Below are positions 33,934 to 48,025 of a DNA stretch of 64,000 bases, piece after piece (positions within the stretch are counted from its first letter, which is position 1; each line of letters starts with the position of its first letter). Location: assembly GCF_027942865.1 (NCBI RefSeq), contig NC_134515.1, positions 14,485,227 through 14,549,226 of the forward strand, given 5' to 3'. The position numbers were made by a program, and so were the translations under genes. The notes beneath the pieces were generated by a model that saw nothing but the letters and a program-made list of their open reading frames with translations, was not told the origin of the DNA and did no database searches. The stretch is from Odontesthes bonariensis (Eukaryota > Chordata > Actinopteri > Atheriniformes > Atherinopsidae).

Positions 33934-35037
33934 TTCAACACAGGACAAAGCACAGGCCAGACTTCCCCTTCAGCCTTTCATGCTTTTAACCATTAACCCA
34001 ATGCACGTCGTGCGGTTGTTGTATTGATTCTTGTATTTAGAAGAAAATAAATCTCAGGGAGGAGTTGGGCCGTTTCCTCCCCACCTTAGCTGTAATCCTT
34101 GCGAATAGGAAGCACCTCGCCTTTGCCTCAGTAATCTGCTGTGACATGGCTGAGCAGAACTGTCATCACATTTTTGCAGTCGGCTTGCAGAAATGTAGCC
34201 CACTGTGGCAGGGAGGCTGACAAGTAAGGGCGTTTATCTCTCAGTAGCCATTAATATGTTTCAGAAAAGTACAGACAAAATGGCTAAATCTTTGCGAAGC
34301 CTAATTCTAGCTGAGCTCTCATTTTATTCGTGGCTGACTGAAATTACCACGATCAGAATAATGTATTCAGAAAGAAGGGCCAATATTTCACGAGCATCAT
34401 CGCAAGACAAAAAGAAAAATGATAAAAAAATATATAATAATAACACGGACGAATGGTCTAAATTTAGAATCCAGCCAGAGGATAGAGAAAGTTCTGCATA
34501 TTTTCATGCTTGGCTTGGGCTGTTTTGGCAGCTGCTATTTGTGTTCAGGCCGACGTGCTGTTTATTAGTAAGTGTGTGTGTGCGTCATCCACGTCTGAGG
34601 ACATGTGCGTGCGGACGGGTGTGCTGGACGGCGAGGAACCAGGGAGAGTCCTTGAGGCGTTTTTCCCTCCCCCAGCACATGCACAGTCCCCGGGCTGACG
34701 CCGGGACAGTGGAAATGTCACACGCGCGCGTGCAAACACAAACAAGCACGCAAAAAGACATGCAGCTTTGTCATAAATGTGCCAAGAAATTTTAATTAAA
34801 CTCGACGACTTCCAAATGGGGTTTGAAAAAAAGACACGCAAATGAATGCGGTGGAAGAAGACTGAAATCACCATTTTTTATTTTTTTTTTTGTCAAAAAC
34901 ACTAAATTCACTCAAACTCGGCACATTTTTTTTATACTTCCACGTAAAATCTAACAGAGGACTTTAAGATTGGTTGCTGGGGCGACCAGTTTAGCTTCTG
35001 AGGCTACAAAGAGAAGGATTAAATTAAATCACGCTCC

Positions 35038-35041
<4 letters not shown>

Positions 35042-35094
<53 letters not shown>
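35042..35094. repeat. (GT)n microsatellite
   Basis: This is a pure GT run of about 53 bases. A second run follows within 80 bases. Confidence 0.97.
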
Positions 35095-35095
<1 letters not shown>

Positions 35096-35170
35096 CAGCA
35101 AGAAATGAATACTCAGAGAGGGTATGTATACTTGCAGCACAACCAGTTCAGTATTTGTGTGTTTTGGGGC

Positions 35171-35172
<2 letters not shown>

Positions 35173-35212
<40 letters not shown>
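35173..35212. repeat. (GT)n microsatellite, second block
   Basis: This is a pure GT run of about 40 bases, separated from the first by unique sequence. Confidence 0.95.
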
Positions 35213-35214
<2 letters not shown>

Positions 35215-35311
35215 GCGTGTGAATGTGTGAGTGTGTGTTGGCCTAAAATACGGAGAGGCTTATTTCGTCTAACAGCCATGCAGTGCTGACTGGGAGCAAT
35301 AATCTCTGATA

Positions 35312-35325
35312 GTTGCCATGGCCAC
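35312..35325. promoter_or_regulatory. RFX X-box-like palindrome
   Basis: GTTGCCATGGCCAC consists of two GTNRCC half-sites in inverted orientation with an AT spacer, the classical X-box layout bound by RFX factors. It lies about 2.8 kb upstream of slc32a1. It is a motif match only. Confidence 0.35.
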
Positions 35326-37850
35326 AGAAATTGGACGGGGTGTGTGCACGTTGAGATTTGGGAGGAAAGAGATTTTCATATCGCAGGTTTTTCCATGTTT
35401 TCTTCCTTTCTTTTGTTTTCTTTTTTGTTGTTGCTAAAAGCCTCTTAATTGCTCTAACTCGGAGAAGTAAAAATCATTTAGATCAACCGTATACAATGAA
35501 TTACAAAGACACAAAATACAAAAGAAATTGAATAAAACATCACATTTAGCTACTGGTTAGACTGCAATAATGAATCTTTTATTTTCTCAGTGACGGCTGG
35601 TACTGAGCATTGGAATAAAAAAATATTTGATATCATTATCATTTATTTTTATAGAATGAACTGCACGAAATGACAAGTGAATCTGACAACTCATAGCCTA
35701 AATTATTTTTGACAACGTGGGCGTGACCCAGCTCACTGCAAAATGTCAAACATCAACTTAAAGTTTGTCTACAACACAGAGTTTCACAGTGAAAACTCAA
35801 AAACAGTTACATTTCTATGTTTGTGAAATATGTTGTTACAGTGCGACTGTGACATCCAACACAATTATGTCCAAGACATATGTGTTTGTGGACAAACGAG
35901 CCCATTGCTCTTCTCTTGTGAGACTACCTGATCATGTTTGCACCGAGACAGAACAATATTTTGCAGGATAATAATATGCATAAATGAACAGAATGGGGTT
36001 AATTTGCACCCTACAACAAAACCTTCCTTTTGAATATAATGTTTTCACCATATAGGCCATTTGTCACAACAGTGAAACGGAATTAATTGATATAAATTAT
36101 GGCTGAAATACATTTAAGCTGCTTCAGTTTCACAGGGACATTTGGGGGGAAACAAAATCAATCAACAATATAGGACACACTTTCATAGATTTAGAAGCTG
36201 ATCCACTAAAGTATCTATTCATTCCTTTTTTACCCTTTTTGTTTTGTTGGACCTGTTTAATTGGAACTCGCATCACAAACCTATCCCTCCCAGTGCTATC
36301 TCGGTCTCCTCTTTCTCATTTAGTCTGCTACAGTAGCGTTGGGCTACCTGTCAAAATCCTGACAAAGTTTTGGAACAGCAGTATATGTTAAAATTAAAGA
36401 GGCACAAAAGAAATAAAAAAATAAGATCTAACCTCCTTATTATAGGGCAAAAATGTGACGCTGGCTTCCAAATGACCTCCATCTGTGCATGACAGTCTCA
36501 TTATTTCTCCAGAAACAATTAAATCAAGCAGATTAACCCAGAAATCAATTATAACTCTAAAAAACATGAATGATTAATTGATCAGTCATCTGGAAATGAA
36601 CATTTTTCAACATTTGTAGCTTATTTCTGAAGCAAAAACCTTTTTTTTTTTTAATATAGATAGGCTTGATTCTCAGTCTGCTCAACCCATTTGGTTCTTG
36701 AAAAATAAATACATTATGATATAAGTGACTTCAAAGAATACTGATTATCAGTAACCTTTGAGGTTTTACATAATCCTCAATAAACCAGTTATTTAATAAG
36801 ATGGTTGTTAGGCAGAACAGAAATAATGTATTTTCCCAAGACTGGGTATCATGATTTATAGTAGGTGTTGAATATACTCTGCTCTTGAGTAAAAACAAAA
36901 AAGTAATTTGATAAAACATAACTTCACAGCAGATGAGCTCAAAGTAGTTAGAGTTTCATTCAGAAGTCTGAGCCTGAAAGTTGTTATTCAAGGTGAAACA
37001 CAGTCTCACAAGAGTTTATTGGATATTCCAGTTTTACTGGTGAATAAACTCACCGATAGGGCTCTTGGTTTCTTTGTCCAGCAGGTTCAATGTTTCTACA
37101 TTATGACCGTGGATTTTGTTAAATGATAAATGTGCCGCATCTCTTCAATCATCCTCTCTTTTACACTAAATGTGACCATAGTTTGCAAAACGAACACAAA
37201 CAACTAGTGACTGAAACCATGAATCATATAGAGAAAAAATATCTATTGAGATCTGTAGTGGAAATTCTGTCAGAAACCTCCATAAAAATGCATCTTTAGT
37301 TATGTCCCCTTCAGAGGCAGTGCAGGTATCCAGCACTTTTGTAACGGTTTCAGATCTGTAGTAGGCTACATCAAAGTTGCTACAGAATCTCTGGCTGCAT
37401 CCTTTTATTTATACAGCCTCAGAAACCCAGAGATGGACAGGCTTCTCATGGCTGATTCTAACGGCATTGACTGGACAGTAACTCTTCCAGGGTGGGATTT
37501 AGTCACAGATGAATTCTCAGCATAATTCTGCACAACCTGATGGAAGCTTTAATCGTCTGTTAAAATATCTTATGGATGCATGATTTTGCAGTTTTGCTGA
37601 TATCTGAGATGCTGATATTTTCTAGTTCTGACAGATTTTTGATGCAGTTACAGATTCATGAACAACAAGCCTCTTTTGTGGTGGAACCGTCAATTTCAAG
37701 GTCCAAATTTAGGAAAAAAGGTGTTTGGGAAAAAAGAATTGCAATTTGAATTTAAATTCGAAACGTGCCATTTTTAAAGTAATTTAGTAAGCTTGGAATC
37801 CCCAGAAATGGTGTAACAAGCATCTTTGTCCACATGACCAAAACGTGACA

Positions 37851-37882
37851 ATCTCACAATTCCTGGTGATGAATTGTGAGAT
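37851..37882. repeat. Perfect 12-bp inverted repeat (hairpin)
   Basis: ATCTCACAATTC and GAATTGTGAGAT are perfect complements separated by eight bases (CTGGTGAT). No T-run follows and no transposon ends are visible, so its nature is open. Confidence 0.7.
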
Positions 37883-39387
37883 AAAGGTGTATCCTGTACG
37901 CTTTTTATTGTTTACATTACAGGACTTACAAACCCTCTACAGTAAAATGTGTACCCTGTAATCATTTCAACCCTGACCATGACCATGAATAACAAGGAGC
38001 TATAGAAAAGTAAGAAATCTCGAGTGGGAGAGAAGAAAAAAAGTCTCAAAATGGAGATTTTTTGCACGATAGTCCTTGGAATAGATTTGTGGATCCGCAC
38101 CTTCCACCATTACTTCTTTCCTCACGTTTACATGTTTACCGTGTTTACATAATGACCAAGGAACACGTACAGAGTCTTTGTCCGTTCACATGCTTGTGAA
38201 TCAAAACTCAGGGAAGAGGGTAACAAAACATAATAAATTAACTATTTTTAGCCTTTATTGTTTAACTGCATTGTGTTTTTCCGTTTTTCACATTCTTTGA
38301 ATCCTGAAAGTAACCATAACCAGGACAAATTTGACCTTATTTGCATGTCGATGTTGATTTTTGGGCTGATGCCCATATTTAATTTTAAAGCCTTCTTCGG
38401 TCAATACTGATGACATGTCAGTATTGTCACGTTTTCCTACTTTATGTGCCACATTTCTAATATTTAGATTCTTTTCTGTTTAACTGCAGTCGTTTTTTGC
38501 TGTACAGACACAAATATAGTCGAAATTGAACACATACACACAGAGACAAATCAATTACTAATACTAGAATGACTGTTTTACTAGAATGTTTCTTTTAAAT
38601 ATCTTTCGCAAACACACTTTTCTATTCATGACAGGTGCACAAACACATTAATCACTTTGTGGGCCAAAAAAGATCTGCTGGGCTTACAGGGCAAGAGACT
38701 GAGTAGAGTGGTAGTGACAGACGCTGTGAGTGTGTGTAGAGAGTGTATGCGCTTAAAAAGACAAAGAGATGGGAATTGCAGTGTATAGGTCTCACAGTGC
38801 GTTTGTTCGTGTGCAGGCGTGACAGGGTGCAGAGGAGAGTCATCGAGGTTGCAGTGGGCTTTTCTTCTCAGTGTGGCTCTCATATATCAGAAGTGCTCAG
38901 AGTCAGGGCTGTTACATAAACTCTTACTCCTTCCTTCATTTATTTGCACTCACAGAAACATACCATCGGCTCCACCACTTCAGAGGACATTATAGTAACT
39001 GACATCAGTTTCCTGGAGATTTATCCCAGCTGTAGCCACAATCACCACTTGCCTAACCATGCTTGAAACCCAACCTAAACTAAAACGTGTCTTAACCTTG
39101 AACTGAGTGAATAATTAACATGATGGGGATTTGCTTTCTGTGCCCTGAAAGGAGATGAATCCTCCACAATGTGACTGCTTAAACAGACCCACACACACAA
39201 ACACATGGTAATGAATGTCTGAAACAAACACCAAATAATGGTTGCGCTTTAGCAACACTGCACTTAATCATGTCAATATAATACACACATTTGAATATAT
39301 CATGTATAGAAAATGTACTAAAACCTCCTCTTCAACGAGTAAAAGAAGGGTCCTCCAGCATCCATACCGAAAAAGAAAGTTCTCCGT

Positions 39388-39401
39388 TGTCATGACAACA
39401 C
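39388..39401. promoter_or_regulatory. RFX X-box-like perfect palindrome
   Basis: GTTGTCATGACAAC is a perfect 14-bp palindrome and a good symmetric X-box variant (GTTGYC, AT, GRCAAC). It lies in the gap between slc32a1 and actr5. Confidence 0.4.
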
Positions 39402-39917
39402 GGTGGAAATTATTGCTATAGTGCTGTGACTCACAGTCACACACATAATCGTCACTGACAGATGTTTTCCCCCTCAAAGCATAGAGCAGAAAACAGCACA
39501 ATGCCGCTGAGAAGTCACGGAGCCTGTTCTGCCTCCACAAACAACATCTGAGCATGTTTTACCACAAAAACATAGAATTCAAATAAATTCACAGCAAGAC
39601 ACTGAATATCTAAAACTGAAACAACGAAAAACATTATTAAATCATTTGAATCACTCCAAATATAAACAAAACCGACCCTAACATATTTCCCCTTCCTTGC
39701 CCTCCCTGTCAGAAGGAACAAACAGTCTGTTCATTCCTCCACAAAATGGAGGCTGCTTGGCTTCACATGTGGCAGTCCCATAGTGCTTGTAGCCTATTAG
39801 TTCCCCTGTGCCTCATCACCGCTGCCTGGATGACAAGCACAACAAGCAGAGAGCTGCAAGCGCTGCGCACGGACAGCGGCAGAATGTCACGTCTTGCCTC
39901 CTAGGAGGAAAGGATGC

Positions 39918-39918
<1 letters not shown>

Positions 39919-39963
<45 letters not shown>
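39919..39963. repeat. (GT)n microsatellite
   Basis: A pure GT run of about 45 bases is followed by degenerate GT-rich sequence to about 40130. Confidence 0.95.
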
Positions 39964-39964
<1 letters not shown>

Positions 39965-41368
39965 TGTTTGAAAAGAAAGAAAGTAGATATGGGTGTAGTT
40001 GTTTGAGATTTTGGACATATGTGCATGTTTGTGTGTGTTTGTGCATGAATGTGTGGGTGGGTATATGTGAACAGTGTGGATGTGATTGTGTGAGTGTATG
40101 TCTAACCAGTGTGTGCGCGAGTGTGTTTGAGAGGTTGAGGTGACCCAGATCTGCTTATTAGCATCAGGAGGAGGGGGACAGCAGTCACTTAGAGCTTTGT
40201 GCCTGAGCAGTGAACTGTGCTCGTGATTCAGTGACACACCATCATACTTCAAACTGTAACCGCCCCCACAACACACACACACTTTGATTCCTTCCTCATT
40301 TTTATCAGCTGCTTCCAAATAACTGTACTATCCAGGAAATAAACCCAACAATAAATCACTGTCTTGGCTGCTATTTAGTTGTTCCTCTGGTAAGTAGAAC
40401 AACAACAATAAGAAGAAGAATCATAATATAAATGCATGTATTATGTTTTGAAAATCAGATTATCAGAGCAAGGGAAATCAAAAATCTCCAAATGCACACA
40501 ATAAAATTTCTATTTGACATATTTAGGATTTCAAATTAGAAGATCGAGATCAGTGTTTTAATGATTTACAGAGATGATTTGATTTGGACATGCAGGAACA
40601 GAAACAACAGTGAGTGTAAATGTCAACTCAACAGCTGCTTCTATTGTTATTTAGTAATGCATAAAAGCTTGACAAAAGCAGAACATTGGCTCACTACCCT
40701 GTACTTCATATCCTATATCTATATCTGTATATATAGATTCATGATGACAAAAAGGGTAGGACTGTGTGACTCGTTTATATTCAGATCATGCAGCTCAGGA
40801 TTGTCTACATGAGATCTCCAGCATGTGCACTGTCTGTCTGATCTGAATAGAAGTCGACTGGGAAGTACAGTAGCTCTCATGTGCAGGTGTCCCACATATC
40901 CAGCTGAGGCTTCACCCAGTCAGCTGACACAAACAGGACTGCAGACAAAGAGAAAAAAGCGATCTCAGGGTCATAAGGGAAATGACTGTATATGTGGTTT
41001 CAGATACTGCATACTTCATCAAAAATAACTGGCTGTCTCAAAATTATACATGAGGAGCGACATTTAGAAAATGGCAGAGAGACTTGAAACTAATGGAGAT
41101 AATCTGTTTCTTTTCACTTTAACTTTGAGGTCCCTGCTAGAATTTAAAATCAAGTTCTAATGTGATTTAACACACAAACAAAAACATTCTATTTTGCAAA
41201 TTGGAGGTACTTTTCTACAGAGACTGATGTAATTAAAAAAATTAAAAAGAGTTAAAAATCAGTGATGTCTATGTGCATCATGCTTACGTATACTAAAATA
41301 TAAATTGACCTCTGTAGTACAAAAAAACCCCCAAAACAAAATCTGTCTGATTTCTGCGTAGTGTAGTG

Positions 41369-41381
41369 TGACCTCTGGTGG
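41369..41381 (-). promoter_or_regulatory. CTCF-like core, weak
   Basis: On the minus strand CCACCAGAGGTCA fits CCASYAGRKGGCR with one mismatch. It lies about 0.9 kb upstream of the actr5 start codon. It is supported by motif only. Confidence 0.25.
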
Positions 41382-42284
41382 TAAAAGTTAGACACACATT
41401 TTTTTTCATGCTCTAAATGTGGGTACATAGACTGTAAAAGGTATGAAAATATATAAAAAGGTATGACGACTCTAAGGTACAAAACACAAAATGGAAAACA
41501 AGGCCAGAAGGTGAGTTTTTGTCTGTGGGAAATATGTAAGAAAAGCAAAAGGAAAATTAACATATTGCAAACTTATATGCTGATTCTATATTATCACATT
41601 CATAGAAGACTCTATGGAATGAAACTAATGTGTATCGGAAATGTTGAACAAAAGTAAAATTGAGGAGGCCCTGTGTTGCTGTTGTCGTCCAGCAGTTTTA
41701 ACTCCCATCTATGTCTGTCAGGGGACGGCTCCGCAATGCCAAATGTATCCAAAGGATCATTTTCTGACATTATTTCTAGATTGATCCCAGCTACCTTGAT
41801 TAAAGTAAGTTTGGAAAGTGGCAAAATCTCATCAGACAACGTCGTGAATGAGAAATGCTCCTTTTGACCTTTTTTAATCTCAAATCACTGATGGAGGCTG
41901 AGAATCTCGTATTCCTGTAGTTATTTTTTGTTTATCTTGTATGCCACTTTTTATTGTTTTTACATGTTTTTTTCTCATATTTTGTATTTCTGGGTCAACC
42001 TAAATGTTAAGTGCAATGAAAGCAATCAGAAAATACTAAGTTTAAAATTAGATAAACAAATAAAAACGCAGGGGAAACCGGTTTGGGTATTTGGAAAGAG
42101 AAAATCTATATTTTTATTTGCATGGTTACGACATAAATATTTAAAACAGTTTGGTCTTGTACAAATTTTCCTTCTTGAAGAGATTTAATTTCATTCACTG
42201 GTTGTTGTCAACAACTGCTAGGAACCATATATCTGACACACCGAGCTTCCTCTCGGCCTTATTTTGCAGTCGCACATTTTCAAA

Positions 42285-45200
42285 ATGGCTTCCACAGACG
42301 GTCCGGTTTGTCAAATATACTCGTTTCAGGATTGTAAAGCCTCCCCAGATCCAGTTTTTGAGCTCCCTCCTCAGTGTGGGATCCCCACACCGGCCGCGAT
42401 AGTGATAGATAACGGCTCCTTCCAGACCCGCGCCGGCTGGGCGGCTCAGTCTGACTCCCCGCATCTGCTCTTCAGGTCGGTGGCGGCGCGCAGCAGAGGA
42501 GCCGCCCGCAGCGAGACCCAGATCGGCAACGATATCCCCAACCTGGAGCCGCTGCGGTGGCTCCTGAAGAGCCAGTTTGACCGAAACGTAGTGGTGAACT
42601 TCGAGATCCAGGAGCTCATCTTCGACCATGTGTTTACACACCTGGGCATCACTTCGGAGGTTAGTGGAGACGGGGGAACATTTTGTGTCCAACGGTGTCA
42701 TTTTAAGATAAAAAACAGCTGCATATTCACACGTTTCTGATTTTCCAATGAGCAGGGTTTTCCATCAGGTAATTGATCTTTTTAAGTAAAAAATATATAT
42801 CAGACCTATGTTTATAATACTAGGTACAAGAGCAGTTACATTTTTCAACATATACTATACAGTATATTCTGAGAGTGTCCTGACCAAGAGAGACAGCATC
42901 TCAGGTCAGCAGCAACAAACACAGCACGTACACTGAACACAAAATAATACACACATACATGTAGATATCATTTAAAAAGGGACATTTTAGTGAGGTAAAA
43001 AGTTTAGAGTCTGTTGACTGAGTTTTGCATTAATGGATTTTCTTTTACGTAACTGAACAGATTGTAAATCTGCATCACTTTCCCCATGCTTGTGCAGGGC
43101 AGTGTTGAACATCCCATCGTGCTGACAGAGGCGCCCTGCAACCCGCTGCACTGCCGGCAGATGATGTCAGAGTTGCTGTTTGAGTGCTACCGTGTCCCAT
43201 ACGTCTCCTATGGCGTGGATGGCTTGTACAGTTTCTACCACAATAACTCTCAAAGGAAACTCCAGCCACCTCACACTGGCATTGTTCTGTCTTCTGGATA
43301 CCACTGCTCACACATACTGCCAGTTATCAACGGCAGGTGAGCCTCAGCAGACACAGACGACTTTTTCTGTGTTTTATGACTGTTGTATTTGCCCTCTCGG
43401 AGCTCGTTTTATGCGATCTTGAATGCTTCTTGTCTGATTGCTTTCATTTACTTGAGTACAATCTAAGACGCACACACAACTGGTTTTCTAGTGGGTTCAA
43501 CTTTCCTGGTGTTTTTATTTCAGGTTAGATGCTGCGAACAGTAAGCGTGTGAACGTGGCTGGAAGCCAGGCAGCGTCCTACCTGCAGCGCCTTCTGCAAC
43601 TGAAGTACCCAGGTCACCTCGCTGCCATCACACTGAGCCGCATGGAGGAGCTGCTGCATGAACACAGTTACACTGCTGTGGATTATCATGACGGTACTGT
43701 GCATATGTTTGTACAGACACGTCTGTTGATGCTCACCCAGATTTACTAGTCAACATTGGTTTTAGTTTTTGAAACATTTGTGTTGCTTTGCATTTCATCC
43801 ATACTTCCACAGAGCTGGAAAAGTGGCGCAGCCCAGAGTTTTATGAGCGGGAAGTTCACCGAATGCAGCTTCCCTTCTCAGGGAAGGTACCCGGTGGTTG
43901 TGTGAGCGTAGAGGAGCGGCAGGAACGGCGAGCTCAGCAGCTTCGACGACTTCAGGAGATTAATGCTCGCCGGCGGGAGGAGAAGCTGCAGCAGGACCAC
44001 GAGAGGCTGGACAGACTTTTGGCTGTGCAGGTAAGAGACCCTGAATTATAATTTGATGCTTTTTTTTGAGTTCCTCATTACTTTCCAAAAAGAAACAAGA
44101 AGACTATTCTTTTAAGTTGTTAACTGCTGTGGTTTTAGTTATAAAAACCTGTAAAATAAACTATTGCCACGACTGTATTTTTATTTATTTTCATTCTATT
44201 ACACAGTGATCATAGAGTTTTGTGTGTATAGGAGCTGTTGGAGGACGGCCTGTTGGATCAGTTTCACAAGAGTCTGGTGGAGCTCAACATGGACTCCGCT
44301 GAGGAGCTGCAGTCATATATCAACAAGCTGCAGCTCGCTGTCGACCAGGGCCGACAGAAACTGCTGCACAGTGACGGAGCAGAGGGAAAGCTGGAGGTTT
44401 GTGTTATCAGTTACTGTTTTGTTTGATATGTTGTAGTTAGCCACAAAATACAATATACCTTTACCTTTGTGGTACAGCCCTGTTGTTGCTTCTTCTTCTC
44501 TCTTAGTGTCAGCTTCCAAGTACAAATATGCAGGCAAGCGTGAGTTGTAGGTTTGTGGCGGATTGTTAGAATGGAGATAGAGATGCCTCTGATCTGCAAA
44601 TTAGATGATGTGCACAGTTCCAGCCAAGCTGTTTTAAAACGCAAAGAGATCATGCAGTTTTGATGAACTGAAATGTTTTCAGGGTTAAATCAATAACAAG
44701 ATCCCAGTGATACTCATAGTGGTACCAATTAATGAAAAAAAAACAAAACATTTTTTTTAAGCCATTTTCACACATGTGCTGGAATCTCGAAATATTCTAG
44801 AGATGTTCTAGAGCAGGGGCATCTGGGAAAGCAAATGTTTGCCACGTTTGCTCTGGATTTCATGCAGAGACTTTCCACCCAGCAGGTAAGATAATGAACT
44901 AGTGTAGCTACAACTCCTGTGCAGGTCAGTTAGTGTGTGTTTAGTGAGGGCGACTGCTTCATTGTTCTTTGTGCTGAGAGCGTGTGTTACTTTCCACATA
45001 CTCCATGCTGTTTATGGATACATTCAGTTACATGCAGCACTGATATCAACACAACAAGAAGCCTAGTCTGCTGTTCTCAATGTTTTGAAAAAGTAAACAG
45101 CAATTTCTAAAGGTGAATTTCTGCATCTTGTCCGTCTTCCTGCGCACTTTAGAAAGACACTCTCCTGCACCCCATTCCTTGCTTTTCCTGCTGTGAGAGC

Positions 45201-47108
45201 ACATCGCCAGCAGAAAGCCTGGCTGTGAATTAAATGTGTGAGCAGAAACTGTTTTCACATATTTACAAAAATGAAATGTAAAAGTCAAATACAAACTGAC
45301 ATCTGCTCAAACACTTTGTTAGATAAAAGGTAGATTCCATAGCCTTATTTTTATGATTGATAGCTATGATCAATGTATGTCCTGCGCACGGCTATGTATT
45401 GGTATATAAGTATGTAAATGCACTGGTATACGAACTGTATACTCTTGGAAAAAAAAAAAAACTGCATTTGATCATCATCTGAGCTGGAGTTAAATTCAAA
45501 TGATGGTGGACATGTTATTATGAATGCGCCGTGGGATTCTTCCCTGTTTGCTGCAGCTCACATGGAGCCTGAGGCTATTCTGTCGCCCTCTGCCAGGTGT
45601 CGGAGTTGGAGCAGCCAATGGATGAGGGAGATGGAGTGGGACTGATGGATTCGGACTTCCCTGTGGACACGATGCCAGAAAAATCTGCTAATGTGGTTCA
45701 GGTAGTAAAACTGTAAATTCTCACACAGATGCACCCAGCCTCATTAATTCTGTGCAGGGTGCTGAGAGGGAAATATCATCCGGAATGAGAAATAAAAGTC
45801 TCAGTTCAGTCTTGTGTTTTTGTGCTTAACTTTTGCTAAAGACACACATGATAGAGGTTGTCTCAATACTTGAAGCATAAGTTTATTTTTTCCAGCCTGC
45901 ATTCAACATGGCGGAGTATCACCAGCTGTTTGTGGGAACGGAGCGTCTGCGGTGTCCAGAGATTCTGTTTCAGCCCTCGCTGACTGGAGAAGACCAGATG
46001 GGACTGATGGAGACGCTGCAGTATGTCCTGGCCAGGTAATGATCCAACATGAGGCCCACATCTAATTTATAAGCCAGCAATCTGAATGCTCCTTAATTCA
46101 TCTCCAGTTGAACTACACATACTGCAATTTATTATCTAAACATACTTTTCATCACATAAGATTATTTTATGCTCAACACTGACATGCAAACTCTGTTGTG
46201 TTAATCTTTTTTCTTCCTCTGTAACACAAATAGGTACTCCCCCGAGCAGCAGGAGGCGCTGGTGAGCAATGTTTTTCTGACCGGAGGGAACATGCAGTAT
46301 CCTGGGATGAAGGAGCGAATAGAGAGAGAGCTTCTGGCCATGAGGCCCTTTCAGTCGCAGTTCAAGGTACGGCTAACGTCCTTTTTTACGATGCTGGTAA
46401 ACAGACACCAAATTTTGTCAGAAAATCTAATATTTCAATTTTTTATTTTACACATTTTGGCCTAAAAAAAAAATGTACTGCTAGCAGTTTTACAATTAAC
46501 TGGAAAGAGTTTACTCAGTCAACTCAACCTTTTATCCGAAGCTCAGAATATGAACTGCGACTCATAAATTGAATGTGAAATGATGTGTGTAAACTCTGTT
46601 TAGAGACGTATGTATGAAATGGCTGGTTTAGAAATAAGAGACGTAGTAAAAATGTAATTAAAATGTATCTAGAGAAACCAGATATGCTGCTGAAACGACT
46701 CAAATACTGTTCAGAGGGGTAAAAGTGGTTTAGATAATCTGGAGGTAACCTAATACAATTGAGCTTTAACTAACTCATTTACAGGTCACTTTGGCGTCAC
46801 AGCCGGCCCTGGACGCCTGGTATGGAGCACAAGACTGGGCGTTGGAACATCTGCCGGGAGCAGAAGCAGAGGGATGGATCAGTAGGCAAGACTACGAAGA
46901 GAAAGGAGGCGAATATCTGAGCGAGCACGGAGCCTCTAATGCCTTTGTACCCATGAAGATTGCCAAAGCAGTTCTTGCTCGCCCTGCTGAGCCGTCTGTC
47001 ACTACACAGGCATCAACAGGAGCCACTGCTGCCATCACCACGGTAACCTCTGCTCCGGCTCTCTCCTCCTCTGCTGTTGCTGCTGATGTTACCATGGCTA
47101 CCTCCTGA
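42285..47108 (+). CDS. actr5: Actin-related protein 5 (INO80 complex subunit)
   Basis: ARP5 is a nuclear actin-related protein that, with IES6, forms a module of the INO80 chromatin remodeller. Nine exons are 42285-42659, 43098-43336, 43524-43693, 43813-44030, 44232-44396, 45597-45701, 45896-46035, 46234-46366 and 46785-47108. They give 622 codons plus TGA, against about 607 in human. Actin-fold landmarks are [65 protein letters not shown] and [11 protein letters not shown]. The ARP5-specific charged insertion ([20 protein letters not shown], then [13 protein letters not shown]) lies in the middle. I chose the second in-frame Met because it opens [14 protein letters not shown], in line with the short N terminus of the family; an upstream Met would add seven residues. 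The C-terminal Ala/Thr/Ser-rich tail is low complexity and fish-specific. Intron 5 (about 1.2 kb) shows no recognised feature. Confidence 0.96.
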
Positions 47109-48025
47109 AATGAGGTCTCTGATATTACCCTGATGTCCCCTGATGTTCACTGAATTCCAGATATTATTAAGGACTAAAGAGTTTACTTTTGTATTGGGTT
47201 CCCTGTCATTTAGTTTGATTCCGATCATGCTTTTCAGCAACCTGCAGAGAACAGGTGTCAACCGACTGCGTTCAACGGTGAACTTTGCTGAAGACCTTGC
47301 TCTTTGATCCAGAAGGGCTAAAAATGACACCTCAGTAGAACATAATTATAAACAAAAAGATTTTATCCTGAGAAGAACAACATGTCTGTCTTTGCTTTGG
47401 AGACGACATTTATTCAGTGTCACTGGTTTAAGATTTTGAGAGTCATGAAGAATTGAGGAGTTTTGTTAATTGATTGCTGTAACGCCTGGAAAATGCTTTC
47501 ATTGTGCTGGGTAATCCATACAAGACTGTTCATATTGAATAGTCCTTAACTTTCAAAGCTGTAGTTGTCACATTTCGTGTAATTTTGTGTAAATATAAAA
47601 TGTTGATTTGGTGTTTTTTTAAGAATATTTTTACACTGATAAAACCCTTGTTTCCTTTTTATTGAATAACGGGTTCAGCTTTGTCATGTTGGTGTTTAAA
47701 GATGAACTGATTGCTTAAATTTTTTTTTAATATTCTAGTCAGTTTTGCTTCTTCAGCACCCCCCCATCTCCTCTAAAATCTGTTCATTTTCAAAGGAATT
47801 AAATTCAAGATCAAGATCCACACGCATTTAGTTGCACAATTAAGGATTGTTCCTCTTAATCTTATTACTTCCAGTTTTATTATTTATAACATTTATAGAA
47901 ATACTATAAAATTGTTATTTAGTATTCAGAATATGTTAATATAGTGATTCATGATTTAGTCCTTAAAAGTAATATGCCATTTCAAATTTTTCATTCCTTC
48001 AGACAAACCCCAAAGACATGCAATT

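Larger units (their letters stand above)
32485..42284. other. Gene-poor region between slc32a1 and actr5
   Basis: This is about 9.8 kb without a recognisable gene. The part next to slc32a1 (about 32880-33070) is GC- and CpG-richer and likely contains its promoter and 5' UTR. Further on there is an RE1-like element (33913-33933), three GT microsatellites, two RFX-type palindromes and a perfect small hairpin. Short open frames here show no family resemblance and I do not call them. Distal regulatory elements of slc32a1 are likely in this gap but cannot be delimited by eye. Confidence 0.5.

Noticed and set aside
33785-34027. 80-residue open frame on the plus strand upstream of slc32a1
   Set aside because: There is no family resemblance, and the conserved-looking part is explained by the RE1-like element.
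39816-40318. 143-residue frame rich in His-Thr repeats
   Set aside because: It is a translation of the GT/CA microsatellite and its degenerate flank.
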